A stretch of DNA of 64,000 bases from Lachnospiraceae bacterium (lineage in GTDB: Bacteria; Bacillota; Clostridia; Lachnospirales; Lachnospiraceae): NCBI GenBank assembly GCA_017427775.1, contig JAFRSD010000041.1:1-64000 (forward strand). The letters are read 5' to 3'. The notes beneath the pieces were generated by a model. It searched no databases, was not told where the DNA came from, and saw nothing but the letters and a program-made list of their open reading frames with translations. Positions 7,736 through 17,142 of this stretch are shown here, one piece after another. Both the position numbers and the translations under genes were made by a program. Each line of letters begins with the position of its first letter. Position 1 is the first letter of the stretch.

Positions 7736-10549
7736 TTATTTTACTGTCCAGAACTTGTTCTGTCCGAGATTGAAGTGATAATAGAACCAAACCGACTCGT
7801 GTCCGTTTTCATCCGTATAATATGCTGTAACATACAGTGTTTCATTTACGTATTCAGCGGGAATAACAAGGCGAGTGATGTTAATTCCTTCATAATCATT
7901 CAGATACGGATCTTCAGGAATCATTTCCTGATATGTCGATGCTTTAGTTCCCTTGTTTCCGGGCATCGCACAGAAGGAGTCAACGCATCCGCTATTATTC
8001 TGCGTCTCGTAGAAGATTGCTGCGTCTTTGCCGTAGCCTTCATTGGAGATGGTAATACGGGAGTATGCTGCGCGATCCTGATCAACGCCATATGCTAAAG
8101 CAACAAGGAAGAACTGATCATCCTTATACTGACCTTTCTTCAGTTCCTCGTCATATGCGATTGGCGTTGAAGCTGCTTTTCTAGTGTTGTTCTTCTTCTG
8201 AATGAAAGCATACTCATCACTGTTCTTATCAAGCGTCAGACGGCTGTAAACCATCGAACCGGGAACATAGTTGCTGCCGTTGAAGGAAATAATATCGCTG
8301 TAAAGCCACGGGATCTTGCCTTCCGTGATCGTAGTCAGACGAAGAAGTGTCTCGAACTCAGCGTCTTCATAATCAAACGTGTACTTGTCTTTGCCCGGCG
8401 TATAAAGCTTTCCGGTCTTGACATCGCGCCATACAATCGTGTATTCGCTGTTGGTAGCGTCATCACCGAGGCAGCTTGCGATCTCATCATAGGTGAGCTT
8501 CGGAAGCTTGCCGGTGGTGGCTGCACCGAGGTGGCCTACATAATCATCTTCGTCAGCATCGTAGAAGTTCTGCTTGAAAACTTCCGTGCGGTTTCCGTCA
8601 GGATCGATGATATAGAACGTAGCAATGTACTCTTTACGAAGTACGATGTGGTACTGCGCTACAACCCCGTTCTCATCAACAGTACCGTCAGCCGTAACCT
8701 TGGTAACGGTTGTGTCATTGTAACCGGCAGGTACGGTGTATGCGATATCAAAGAGGCCGTTCTCACCGAAGTTCTCCGCTGCTGCGCTGTAGGAAGCACC
8801 GGTCTTAGCCTGCTTTCCGAGGATCGGAACTTCAAAGGTGTACTTGCTTGTAAACTGGTCATATACAACGTTCTTCTTAATGGAGCTGTCATATTCGGTA
8901 ACGGCAACAGCTTTCTCGCTAAGAGGCTGTACGCTGTCGCGCTTCGTTACTGCCGATCCTGCCTTCTCATTAAGGGCAACACCAAAGTTGCCGGCTGCCG
9001 GTCTCTCACCGGACTTGTTCTGCTTGTCATCCCACTTAACGTCAACTGTTACCTTTGCGGTGGGATACAGAATAAAGTAAACGTTGGAGCTTCCGAAGGT
9101 GTACTTCGTTGTCCAATCGATATCGTTCTTGCGCCTCATGGCGTCGTATTTGGCGGAATCCGTAAGAGCCGTTCCGGACAAAGCGTTCTGCCACTGCTTG
9201 CCATCCTCATAAACCTCGAACTTGAGGCTGCATCCCTTCTCCAGAAGTTCTGCGTAGTATGCCATATCGGATGCGGCAAATGCGGCCTTGATCGTGTCAA
9301 GGTTGCTGCCGTTATTAGCCGTAATGGAATTGCCCTTCTTGTAACCGGCTACGCCGTTGTTCGGCATCGGAGCCTTGTTCTTGCCGATGAAGAGCTTATA
9401 TACAGCGGACGGAATCTCATGAATCTGTCCGTCAGTACCATAGTACATATAATGAGCGGTGTAGGTAGGTTCCTGAACACACTTCTTGGGAAGCATGAAA
9501 CCGAAGCGGCCCATCTCACCTTTGATCTTAACGGTCTTACCGATGATCTGTGCAGCATGGTGAACGTATGCATTCTTATCGGAAACGGCTGCGTTGGGAG
9601 CAAGGATGCATCCGCGTGCTCCGCCGCAGATCGTAACAGTTTCAGCCTGGAAGAAGTTGAACAGGATTCTTCCGTTCTCCGTGCCGTTCTGTGTAACCTG
9701 AGCGTTTCCGAGATACAGCATATCGGTCTGTCCGCCGCTAATGGTAACATTCTTGCCTTCTACGCTGATAATGGCAAATGCGCCGTTCGGGATGTTCAGG
9801 GTAAGTCCGTTGTTTGCGGTCTTCCACTGTGCCTCCGTCATGCGGAAATAGAAGACGTCGGTGTTTCCTTTGCCTTCCAGAACAATGCGGCCGTTGCCGG
9901 TCTTTACAGTGCCGTTAGCGGTCGTATTGGCAAACTCGTTACTCTTTGTGCGGAGCGTGTTCATTTCATTGCTGAAGTTGATCAGGGAGTTTGCGGGAAC
10001 CTTAACGAGTCTCGCGTTGAGCTGATTGTAATACTCCTGAGCACCCGATACACCGTTCGGCAGAGCGCGAAGAGAAGTTACCTGATCGGAAACAACATAG
10101 ATGTTCTTGGATCCCTGCTCGTTATAGCCGGGATCAATATATCCGAATGTCTTGGAAGTTGCATTGTTACAGATAACGGATGCCGCACCGTTAACAGCGG
10201 ATTTCGAACTCTTGGAAGAATCCGTGGAGGAAAGAAGACCTTTAATAGGATATCCCCATTTACCGTTCGCCCAGGATTCTACGCTGAACTCATCTGCAGC
10301 AATACGTCCGTCACAATCGGAGTAATTGCCGTCGTTACCGGAACGGATTGTTACATTCATCCCAAATAACGAAAAATGGGCCGCGATCCCGAGATAGTAC
10401 TCGGTTGTATCGCCGCCGTACAATAATTTGCTATAGTCCTGTCCTGTGGTCTCAGCGGATGCTGAGTTTCCGTTTCCTAAAACGGAAGATAACACGATTA
10501 CTGCCATCATCATGGCAGAAATCACCCTTTTGAAAAACAGCTTTTTCAT
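7736..10549 (-). CDS. Secreted choice-of-anchor A family surface protein (copy 2)
   Basis: A 937-residue paralogue of the protein at 4424-7306 with the same domain order. It has a signal peptide (about 1-32), a choice-of-anchor A domain (LGIAAHFSLFGMNVTI, DGRIAADEFSVES, ILFNFFQAETVTI, ARGCILAPNAAV), the TAHYMYYGTDG module, a VKWDDKQNKSGERP segment and a C-terminal region ending ESVWFYYHFNLGQNKFW. Conservation extends over the full length, pointing to tandem duplication followed by divergence. There is no cell-wall sorting motif. A near-consensus promoter and AGGAGGGG ribosome site precede it, suggesting high expression. A micropeptide gene follows. Confidence 0.85.
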   Translation of the reverse strand: MKKLFFKRVISAMMMAVIVLSSVLGNGNSASAETTGQDYSKLLYGGDTTEYYLGIAAHFSLFGMNVTIRSGNDGNYSDCDGRIAADEFSVESWANGKWGYPIKGLLSSTDSSKSSKSAVNGAASVICNNATSKTFGYIDPGYNEQGSKNIYVVSDQVTSLRALPNGVSGAQEYYNQLNARLVKVPANSLINFSNEMNTLRTKSNEFANTTANGTVKTGNGRIVLEGKGNTDVFYFRMTEAQWKTANNGLTLNIPNGAFAIISVEGKNVTISGGQTDMLYLGNAQVTQNGTENGRILFNFFQAETVTICGGARGCILAPNAAVSDKNAYVHHAAQIIGKTVKIKGEMGRFGFMLPKKCVQEPTYTAHYMYYGTDGQIHEIPSAVYKLFIGKNKAPMPNNGVAGYKKGNSITANNGSNLDTIKAAFAASDMAYYAELLEKGCSLKFEVYEDGKQWQNALSGTALTDSAKYDAMRRKNDIDWTTKYTFGSSNVYFILYPTAKVTVDVKWDDKQNKSGERPAAGNFGVALNEKAGSAVTKRDSVQPLSEKAVAVTEYDSSIKKNVVYDQFTSKYTFEVPILGKQAKTGASYSAAAENFGENGLFDIAYTVPAGYNDTTVTKVTADGTVDENGVVAQYHIVLRKEYIATFYIIDPDGNRTEVFKQNFYDADEDDYVGHLGAATTGKLPKLTYDEIASCLGDDATNSEYTIVWRDVKTGKLYTPGKDKYTFDYEDAEFETLLRLTTITEGKIPWLYSDIISFNGSNYVPGSMVYSRLTLDKNSDEYAFIQKKNNTRKAASTPIAYDEELKKGQYKDDQFFLVALAYGVDQDRAAYSRITISNEGYGKDAAIFYETQNNSGCVDSFCAMPGNKGTKASTYQEMIPEDPYLNDYEGINITRLVIPAEYVNETLYVTAYYTDENGHESVWFYYHFNLGQNKFWTVK

Positions 10550-10644
10550 ATAATACCCCTCCTGGGCCTCCGCCCAACTACGCGCTCACTTAGTAGCCGA
10601 TTGCCATTTTCATAACGCATAGAATTTCATGCACAAACAATGAT

Positions 10645-10673
10645 AATATACGACAACTACCAAGGATTGTCAA
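10645..10673 (-). promoter_or_regulatory. Promoter of surface protein copy 2
   Basis: Minus strand -35 TTGACA (10668-10673), 17-base spacer, -10 TATATT (10645-10650). One mismatch from consensus in all; expected to be strong. Confidence 0.75.
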
Positions 10674-10715
10674 CCCCTTAACAATCCAAAGTATAAGAAA
10701 ATACATTTTTTACAG

Positions 10716-10757
10716 TAAAAAAAGAGGAAATGCCTTGAAAACATCTCCTCTTTTCCT
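10716..10757 (-). terminator. Terminator of the LRR/CAP/Big2 gene
   Basis: On the minus strand AAAAGAGGAGATG pairs with CATTTCCTCTTT and is followed by a T-run. It lies about 55 bases after the stop at 10810. Confidence 0.75.
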
Positions 10758-10809
10758 CTGGAAGTCCCGATATTACTGTATTTTTGTTTTTTTCGTAACG
10801 TTGTCTGTG

Positions 10810-13395
10810 TTAGTTAAGAAATGACATCAAAGAATCCCCGAATCCGACAAGTGATTTGGCAAGATCAGCCGATTTCAGGCTTCTTTCTGCTGCCAGAGCC
10901 GCATAGATTTCCATGCTGACAGTCATGCCGTTACTCACATTTGTGCCGTTTTTCTTAACAATTATGCTCACCGGAGTCCTTGCTTCTTTCGGATTAATAC
11001 CGGTTACCGCGATACGGTAAGTACCGGTCTCAATCAGCTGCCAGTCCTCCGCCGGAATGCTGATCACCTGCGTCCCGATCGTTACCTCGGCAATCTCATA
11101 CAAAGCCTCTTTGGTTCCGTTCAGATAGAAATAGTATGTTACCTTATTATCTAAGGAAAGGGAGAATCCGCTCAGGAACCAGTCCTCTGCTCCTGACGAC
11201 GCCTCCGAATACTGCGAGGAAGAAACCGTGACGGAACTCTGAGGCGTTCCGTACTGCTGGGCCGCCGATGTGATAAGTGATGCGGCCGAAGCGGATTTAT
11301 GATAGTTGAAATACTCCTGGGCTTTGCCGCCATAGGTAAGCATATCAACAAGAGCTGTCTTCAGTTTCGCGGATGCGGTGCTTGATGCCAGCATATCCTG
11401 CGCATACTGTCCGATACTGTAAGTATCTTCCTTATGTATATATACTTTACCGTTCTTCGTTCCGGTCAGAGATGCTTTAATCTCACTAGTCATCTCCTTT
11501 GCCGCGATACCGTTGTACCGGAATACATAGCAGGCTACGCTTTCAATCGTTTCCTGGCTGTACTCGCGAATGATCGCATTCTCATAGGATACGATCTTGT
11601 TTCCTTCATAATGCGGCTTTGTGATTGTCAGATAGAAATCACTGTAGGAGTCGCAAACCGATTTCGGAACGGCGTACTTGATACCGAACGAATCACCGAT
11701 CACGCATGCATGCGTGATGATCGCATTGTCAGGCGACTGTGAACTGCCTGCTTTAACCGTTACCGTATACTGACAGCTGAGTCTGCCGAGTTTTGCGACA
11801 ACATCGGCTGTTCCGGCCTTAATCGCATATAGCTGTCCTGCTTCATCAACTGCCACAACCGCCGTATTCTTTGAGACAAATGCGACCGTTGACGGATCAA
11901 CCTCACAGGCTGCCTCTCCGTTTCCAAAGTAAAGCCTGGTCTCGCAGGGCATTCCCGCCGTGCTGTCCGGTTCGGTTGTATGAATGAGCTGCGCATTCGG
12001 AACGAGATCCTTTGCATAGGTAATCGGAACAATCTTCGCGGCTGTTCCGCTCTTATAGGAGGTTGCGGTACCGGCAGAGTTCTGAATCTCAACCACGCAA
12101 TAATACCGTCCGGCTGTTTCTACAACGCCGATGCCGATACCTTTTGCATTAGTGAGCTTTCTTTTATTAGCATTTGTAAATGCGTTATAGAGATTCTGAG
12201 CGGTAACATTCTCCATCACCACAACGGCAACACACTCTCCACTGGAGGAAAATCTCGATCCATCCGGTCGAATCGGGCTGGTTGCATCCGCGTACACGGC
12301 GCACTCCGCCGCACGGAGCATTGCCGAGTCGCAGAGCGTTGTATTCAGTTTCACCTGTGATGCTCTGTTCGCGTTGATTACCTGCAGCAGCTGGTTTGCC
12401 AGATCATACTGTTCCGTCACTTTGATCGTGACATCCTCAAAGATACGATAGTAGCTTCCGTTGAGCGTAAAATGGGACGGTATAAACTGTGTTGACGGAA
12501 AAGCGTCTTTTGAAATAAGCAGTACACTGTCTGCCATATCCACAGTTGCCAGCTTGGTGCAACCATAGAACGCTTTTGATTCAATGGTAATCACCGTGTC
12601 CGGTATTACAACACTCGTAATACTCTTATTCTCATAACAGGCATAGGTATCAATCTTCGTCACGCTGGAAGGGATTGTAAGCGTTCCGGGCTTTTTAGCC
12701 GGAACCGCAACTAACCTTGTCCCATCTTTTGAATATAATATTCCGCTCACGGACTTGAATACCTTCTGACCGGAAGCGCATTTTATCGAAGTGAGTTTGG
12801 AGCATCCTGCGAAAGAATATCCGGTTAAATTATCCGCATTAACGATTGATGCGGGAACCGTAAACTCCAGAAGCCCCGAATCTTTAAACGCGCATGGCTC
12901 GATATCCTTTACGAAATTGCAGGTAACATTCTTCAAGGAACTGCATCCCTCAAATGCATATGGCTCAATGATCTTGGCCTCACCGCAGTCAATGGATTCG
13001 AGCGAAGTACAGCTGGCAAAGCCTCTCCTCGGAATCCCAACGAGTGAATCCGGAAGCGTAACATCTGTCAGGCTCTGTAAACCGACGAAGCACTCCTCGG
13101 GAAGCGTTTCGATATTCTCTTCCACAACCACCTTCACGATGGTTGTCCGATACAGCCGTCCGTTATTATAATTCTCTCCCGTAATCCAGGGCTTCTCATC
13201 CACATCCCCGCTGCCGCTGATCGTCAGCGTGTAGTTGCCGGGCGTTCCGGAAACGGTATACGTTGCGTCATCGCCGCAATCTCCTTCTTCCACAACGTTT
13301 GCCTGGGATGAAGCGTTTCCTTTTCCGCAGAGCGTGACTGACCATATAGCGATCATCAGCAATGCGAAAAGTATTCTTTCTGCACCTTTTTTCAT
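10810..13395 (-). CDS. Secreted leucine-rich-repeat, CAP-like and Big2 domain protein
   Basis: The 861-residue protein has a signal peptide (about 1-28) and BspA-type LRR_5 repeats (about 40-300) with recurrent units such as YAFEGCSSLKNV and KAFYGCTKLATV. A CAP/SCP-like domain (about 335-450) starts at NQLLQVINANRASQVKL and has RAAECAVYAD and RPDGSRFSSSGECV. An Ig-like Big2 domain (about 485-560) reads STVAFVSKNTAVVAVDEAGQLYAIKAGTADV. The C-terminal 300 residues are not recognised. BspA-type repeats usually mediate binding of host or matrix ligands. It has its own ribosome site (AGAGGAA) and terminator, so it is a separate unit from the neighbouring surface proteins. Confidence 0.8.
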   Translation of the reverse strand: MKKGAERILFALLMIAIWSVTLCGKGNASSQANVVEEGDCGDDATYTVSGTPGNYTLTISGSGDVDEKPWITGENYNNGRLYRTTIVKVVVEENIETLPEECFVGLQSLTDVTLPDSLVGIPRRGFASCTSLESIDCGEAKIIEPYAFEGCSSLKNVTCNFVKDIEPCAFKDSGLLEFTVPASIVNADNLTGYSFAGCSKLTSIKCASGQKVFKSVSGILYSKDGTRLVAVPAKKPGTLTIPSSVTKIDTYACYENKSITSVVIPDTVITIESKAFYGCTKLATVDMADSVLLISKDAFPSTQFIPSHFTLNGSYYRIFEDVTIKVTEQYDLANQLLQVINANRASQVKLNTTLCDSAMLRAAECAVYADATSPIRPDGSRFSSSGECVAVVVMENVTAQNLYNAFTNANKRKLTNAKGIGIGVVETAGRYYCVVEIQNSAGTATSYKSGTAAKIVPITYAKDLVPNAQLIHTTEPDSTAGMPCETRLYFGNGEAACEVDPSTVAFVSKNTAVVAVDEAGQLYAIKAGTADVVAKLGRLSCQYTVTVKAGSSQSPDNAIITHACVIGDSFGIKYAVPKSVCDSYSDFYLTITKPHYEGNKIVSYENAIIREYSQETIESVACYVFRYNGIAAKEMTSEIKASLTGTKNGKVYIHKEDTYSIGQYAQDMLASSTASAKLKTALVDMLTYGGKAQEYFNYHKSASAASLITSAAQQYGTPQSSVTVSSSQYSEASSGAEDWFLSGFSLSLDNKVTYYFYLNGTKEALYEIAEVTIGTQVISIPAEDWQLIETGTYRIAVTGINPKEARTPVSIIVKKNGTNVSNGMTVSMEIYAALAAERSLKSADLAKSLVGFGDSLMSFLN

Positions 13396-13489
13396 ATAAC
13401 CAATTCCTCTTAATCACGGCGTAACGCAGCGACAACTAAGGCTTCTCCACGATCACGCTTTATTGGACTTTTCTATCCATAGTTCAAAA

Positions 13490-13534
13490 TAACATAATGC
13501 GGAAGAAACTGCAATACGCAATTTCTTCCGCATG
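13490..13534 (-). terminator. Terminator of the FtsEX-CtpA operon
   Basis: ATGCGGAAGAAA pairs with TTTCTTCCGCAT. On the minus strand it is followed by TATGTTATTTT, which is T-rich but broken. It ends the transcript about 60 bases past the CtpA stop. Confidence 0.7.
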
Positions 13535-13594
13535 GGTTGTCATATCTTATACTGTTTTATGCTTCCGCACAAAGCTCGAAGCGATATGAAAGTC

Positions 13595-14815
13595 TTATTT
13601 TATCTGCGTCTTCAGATAATCGACCGCAGCCTGAACCTGATTGTCTTCCTCGGGCTCAACCGAAGCCTTGCCCTTTAGTTCGGGGTCGAGTTCCACTTTG
13701 ATGTCGGGTTCGAAACCGACACCGTGGATGTTGCGGCCCTTCGGCGAGAAATACTTCGAGGTCGTTACCTTAATCGCCGATCCGTCGCCGAGCGGGATCA
13801 GGGACTGAACGATTCCCTTACCAAAGCTCTTCGTTCCGACGAGCTTCGCTTTGCCGTAATCCTGCAGACAGCCGGCAAATACTTCGGACGCGCTCGCGCT
13901 GTTGCCGTTGATCATAACCGCCATCGGAACATCTACCGTCTTGTTCGAATTGGAGAAATGCTCCTCGCGGTGACCTTCCTTATCTTCCATATATATAAGA
14001 AGCTCATTCTTCGGAAGGATGCGGCTCAACATGGAAACAACCGTGGTAAGCATGCCGCCAGGATTGTCTCTGAGGTCCACGATCAGCGCCTTCATGCCCT
14101 GGTTCGTAAGATCATCGACAGCGCTGTTGAACTGCGATTCCGTTACTTTATCGAACTCAGTAACGGCAATGTACCCGATACTGTCCGCAAGCATCTTATA
14201 CTCAACGGTGGGCGTCTGGATATTGCCTCTGACAACCGTGATATCGAGATACTCCTTGGTGGTCTTACGGTAAATCTTAATCGTTACGGAAGTTCCGGCA
14301 GGTCCTCTGACCTTAGAAACAACAGTATCAAGATCCTGTCCGGTCACGCTCTCACCGTCAATCTCCATGATCAGATCTCCGGGAAGGATACCCGCATTAT
14401 AGGCGGGACCGTCCTTGAACGGTTTCACAAACTCGGCGTAGCCTTCCGCGTTGGTCGTTACGGTCGAACCTACACCGGCGTAATTACCATCCGTAGTCTC
14501 CGAAAACTTCTTATATTCCTCCGCGGAAAAATACACCGTGTACGGATCGCCGAGGCTGTTGATGAAGCCCGAATAAAGCCCCTCGGTCGCTTTGCCGTAA
14601 TCAATGTCGCCCATGTAATATTTCTCAAGGACGCCGCGGATCATTTCAAGTTTTACGTTATAAATGTCTTTATCGAGTGTCGTTACGGTCCCGGAAGGTG
14701 CATTCGTAATGTCCGTCAATTTGTTCTCGTCATCCGGAACGGAGCAGGACAGGACGGCAAATGCCATCAGACACACAAGTCCGAGCGCAACGATACGGTT
14801 CACTAACTTCGTCAT
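13595..14815 (-). CDS. ctpA: C-terminal processing peptidase, S41 family lipoprotein
   Basis: The 406-residue protein has a lipoprotein signal (lipobox AVLSC at about 20-24), a PDZ domain (about 110-195, with PAYNAGILPGDLIMEIDGE and VRGPAGTSVTI) and an S41 catalytic core. The serine lies in NGNSASASEVFAG and the lysine in KSFGKGIVQS, the Ser-Lys dyad of CtpA/CtpB. It cleaves extracytoplasmic proteins from the C-terminus. It is last in the ftsE-ftsX-hydrolase-ctpA order, 18 bases after the hydrolase, so it may control levels of the wall hydrolase or its partners (inference). Confidence 0.9.
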   Translation of the reverse strand: MTKLVNRIVALGLVCLMAFAVLSCSVPDDENKLTDITNAPSGTVTTLDKDIYNVKLEMIRGVLEKYYMGDIDYGKATEGLYSGFINSLGDPYTVYFSAEEYKKFSETTDGNYAGVGSTVTTNAEGYAEFVKPFKDGPAYNAGILPGDLIMEIDGESVTGQDLDTVVSKVRGPAGTSVTIKIYRKTTKEYLDITVVRGNIQTPTVEYKMLADSIGYIAVTEFDKVTESQFNSAVDDLTNQGMKALIVDLRDNPGGMLTTVVSMLSRILPKNELLIYMEDKEGHREEHFSNSNKTVDVPMAVMINGNSASASEVFAGCLQDYGKAKLVGTKSFGKGIVQSLIPLGDGSAIKVTTSKYFSPKGRNIHGVGFEPDIKVELDPELKGKASVEPEEDNQVQAAVDYLKTQIK

Positions 14816-14833
14816 AGAAGCAATCCCCTCTGT

Positions 14834-16198
14834 TTACTTAAACTTCTTCAGATAAGGAGCAGGATCGATCGCGGTTCCGTTCTTGCAAAGCGTAAAATGC
14901 AGATGCGGTGCCGTGGAAATGCCGGTACTGCCGACAAGTCCGATTACCTGTCCCTGCTGAACATAATCGCCGATCTTAACCTTAATGGCCGAGAAATGAA
15001 GATATCTCGTCGAATAGCCGCTTCCGTGATCAATATATACATAGTTTCCGCAGGAGCTGTTATATCCGGCTCCGGTAACTTTTCCGGCAAGAACAGCTAC
15101 AACCTGCGCACCGAGTGCTCCGCCGATATCCCATCCGGAGTGGAACGAGCTTGCGCCCGGACACGGAGGTTTCCGCGGCCCGAACAGGGATGCGGTACGA
15201 TAGTCTCCGGGGAGCGGCCAGATCATGTTATTGATATTGGTCTCGCCGGTAAGCGGAACATCCTTCGCATTCGTGTAAGTGGTGACCGTCGTATTTTTGG
15301 CTGCGTGCTGCATGGCCTTCTTACGTTCTTCCTCTTCCTTCTGCTTACGGATACGCTCCTGCTCGGCAATGTATGCCTTCTGCTCGGCCACAGCCTGATC
15401 GTATGACTTCTGGGCGGTTGCCAGTTCTTCAATATAGTCCTCGAGAAGTTCCTCGTATGCACCGATCTTCTCTTCGTATTTGCCCAAAGCTTCGGTCTTC
15501 GCCGAAATGATCTCCTGGCAGTACTCTGCGTCGATACGGTACATCTCGGTTGCCACTTCCATGGACTCCTTCTGCAGTCCGAGGATCTCTCTTCGCGCGG
15601 CAACATCGTCTTTCATACGGCCGTAATTCACAAGAAGATTATGGTCATATTCGTTGATTCTCTTAATATACTCGGAAGCGTTCAGAATATCGGCGATGCT
15701 CTTCGACTCCAGATACATCTCGAGCTGCTCGATCTGTCCGTTCTCGTAAATGTAACGGATACGCTTCTTCATGGCTTCGTACTGTTCGGCAAGCGCCACT
15801 TCGGCGGCTGCCAGTTCTTCGGTAGCCTGATTGAATTCTTCGGTTACGCGGTCAAGCTCAGCCTGCGCGGCTTCCATCTGAATCATCGTTTCAGCCTGCT
15901 TCCCGTCGATGACCTTCAGGTATTCGAGAATGTCATCGGCTTCACGCTGCAGCTGTTTCGTTTCATTTTCCAGGGCGTTCTTACGGTCACGCAGTTCATT
16001 CCGCTTCTTCTCGGTTTCCTTAACCTTGTCGGAGTACTTGTCCATAAGAACCGGACTGGCACCGCGACCGGGAGCCTGTGCGTCCGCCACATTACCGAGA
16101 CCCTTCACGGAAAATCCGAGAACGGCAACCGGAATTACCAGTCCGACGGTAAAGAGCACGCCCACCGCGAGCAGCAGCAGCTTCAGTCTTTTCTTCAT
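14834..16198 (-). CDS. EnvC-like murein hydrolase activator / M23 peptidase with coiled coil
   Basis: The 454-residue exported protein has an N-terminal signal or anchor (about 7-30) and two long coiled-coil stretches (about 50-110 and 170-300, Glu/Lys/Gln rich). The C-terminal M23 (LytM) domain covers about 335-450. The M23 zinc ligands are present as HSGWD and HLHF, so unlike E. coli EnvC it may itself be catalytic. The coiled coil is the part that docks on FtsX in known FtsEX systems. It lies 29 bases after ftsX, supporting a division-site hydrolase controlled by FtsEX. Start supported by GGAAAGGAAC. Confidence 0.9.
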   Translation of the reverse strand: MKKRLKLLLLAVGVLFTVGLVIPVAVLGFSVKGLGNVADAQAPGRGASPVLMDKYSDKVKETEKKRNELRDRKNALENETKQLQREADDILEYLKVIDGKQAETMIQMEAAQAELDRVTEEFNQATEELAAAEVALAEQYEAMKKRIRYIYENGQIEQLEMYLESKSIADILNASEYIKRINEYDHNLLVNYGRMKDDVAARREILGLQKESMEVATEMYRIDAEYCQEIISAKTEALGKYEEKIGAYEELLEDYIEELATAQKSYDQAVAEQKAYIAEQERIRKQKEEEERKKAMQHAAKNTTVTTYTNAKDVPLTGETNINNMIWPLPGDYRTASLFGPRKPPCPGASSFHSGWDIGGALGAQVVAVLAGKVTGAGYNSSCGNYVYIDHGSGYSTRYLHFSAIKVKIGDYVQQGQVIGLVGSTGISTAPHLHFTLCKNGTAIDPAPYLKKFK

Positions 16199-16227
16199 AC
16201 CTAGTTCCTTTCCTTTCGTGAGACATC

Positions 16228-17142
16228 TTACAGGTGACGGATCCGGCGCAGCTCCTTGTTCATCGTAAAGTAACTGCCGAGGAATCCGATTCCGATACCG
16301 ATCACTGCCAGTAACGGAGACAGACGGGCAAAGATGTCATTTGCCGAAACCACATCCATTCCGGATGCGAACAAAACGGAGAATTTGGCACCGAGCAGCT
16401 CGATCACCTTGTAGTATACAAGATAAAGAATGCCGATCGGGATTGCCGCTCCGATAATACCGAGCGTTACGCCTTCCACAACGAACGGGAAGCGGATAAA
16501 ACGGTCGGTCGCCCCAATCAGGTGCATAATGGATATTTCATTCTTACGAACCGAGACGCCGACGCTGATCGTAGTACTGATCAGGAAAAGCGCGATGATC
16601 AGGAGCAGGACAATCAGTACGCTGGAGCTTAAACTGATGATCCGGTTGGCTCTTGTGAGCGCCTTCACGAGCTGTCTCGTGTCATTTACCTGCCGAACTT
16701 TATGCAGATTCAGGATATCGGAAGAAAGCTTTGCCTGATCCTCCACATCCTCGAAGAACACTTCAAACGATGCGGAATTCTCTAACGGGTTGTCGTCTCC
16801 GAACGACTCCAGCAGCTGGGGATCGGTCAGGTAATTCTTTTTGAAACTCTCCCACGCATCCGACGCGGGAATGTATCTGACGCTCTTTACGCCTTCCATC
16901 TCGATGATCTGCAGGCGGAGGTTGTTGATCTCTTCTTCGGTCGTGCCGTCATAGAAGAAAACGGTAATGCCGACATTGGACTCGGCTTCGTGAATCATGT
17001 AGCGGAGGTTCGCCACAACGAAATACATGATTCCGAGAAGGAACAGACATGTGGTCATCGTCAGGACGGAGGCAAAGGAGAACATCCGGTTTCTGCGGAT
17101 ATTCTTAAAGCCCTGTCCGACATTATAGAAAAAACTATCCAC
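16228..17142 (-). CDS. ftsX: Cell division protein FtsX
   Basis: A 304-residue permease-like protein with the FtsX layout: one N-terminal helix (about 22-44), an extracellular domain (about 45-165) and three C-terminal helices (about 175-200, 225-255, 270-295). It transmits the FtsE ATPase cycle across the membrane to the wall hydrolase encoded next. The start codon is GTG at 17142, inside the end of ftsE (8-base overlap), with GGAGGG 10 bases upstream. Confidence 0.93.
   Translation of the reverse strand: MDSFFYNVGQGFKNIRRNRMFSFASVLTMTTCLFLLGIMYFVVANLRYMIHEAESNVGITVFFYDGTTEEEINNLRLQIIEMEGVKSVRYIPASDAWESFKKNYLTDPQLLESFGDDNPLENSASFEVFFEDVEDQAKLSSDILNLHKVRQVNDTRQLVKALTRANRIISLSSSVLIVLLLIIALFLISTTISVGVSVRKNEISIMHLIGATDRFIRFPFVVEGVTLGIIGAAIPIGILYLVYYKVIELLGAKFSVLFASGMDVVSANDIFARLSPLLAVIGIGIGFLGSYFTMNKELRRIRHL

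Noticed and set aside
8531-10369. A 612-codon open frame on the plus strand opposite surface protein copy 2
   Set aside because: It mirrors the codon pattern of the minus-strand gene, has no ribosome site and no recognisable domain. A similar shadow lies opposite copy 1 at 4409-5662.
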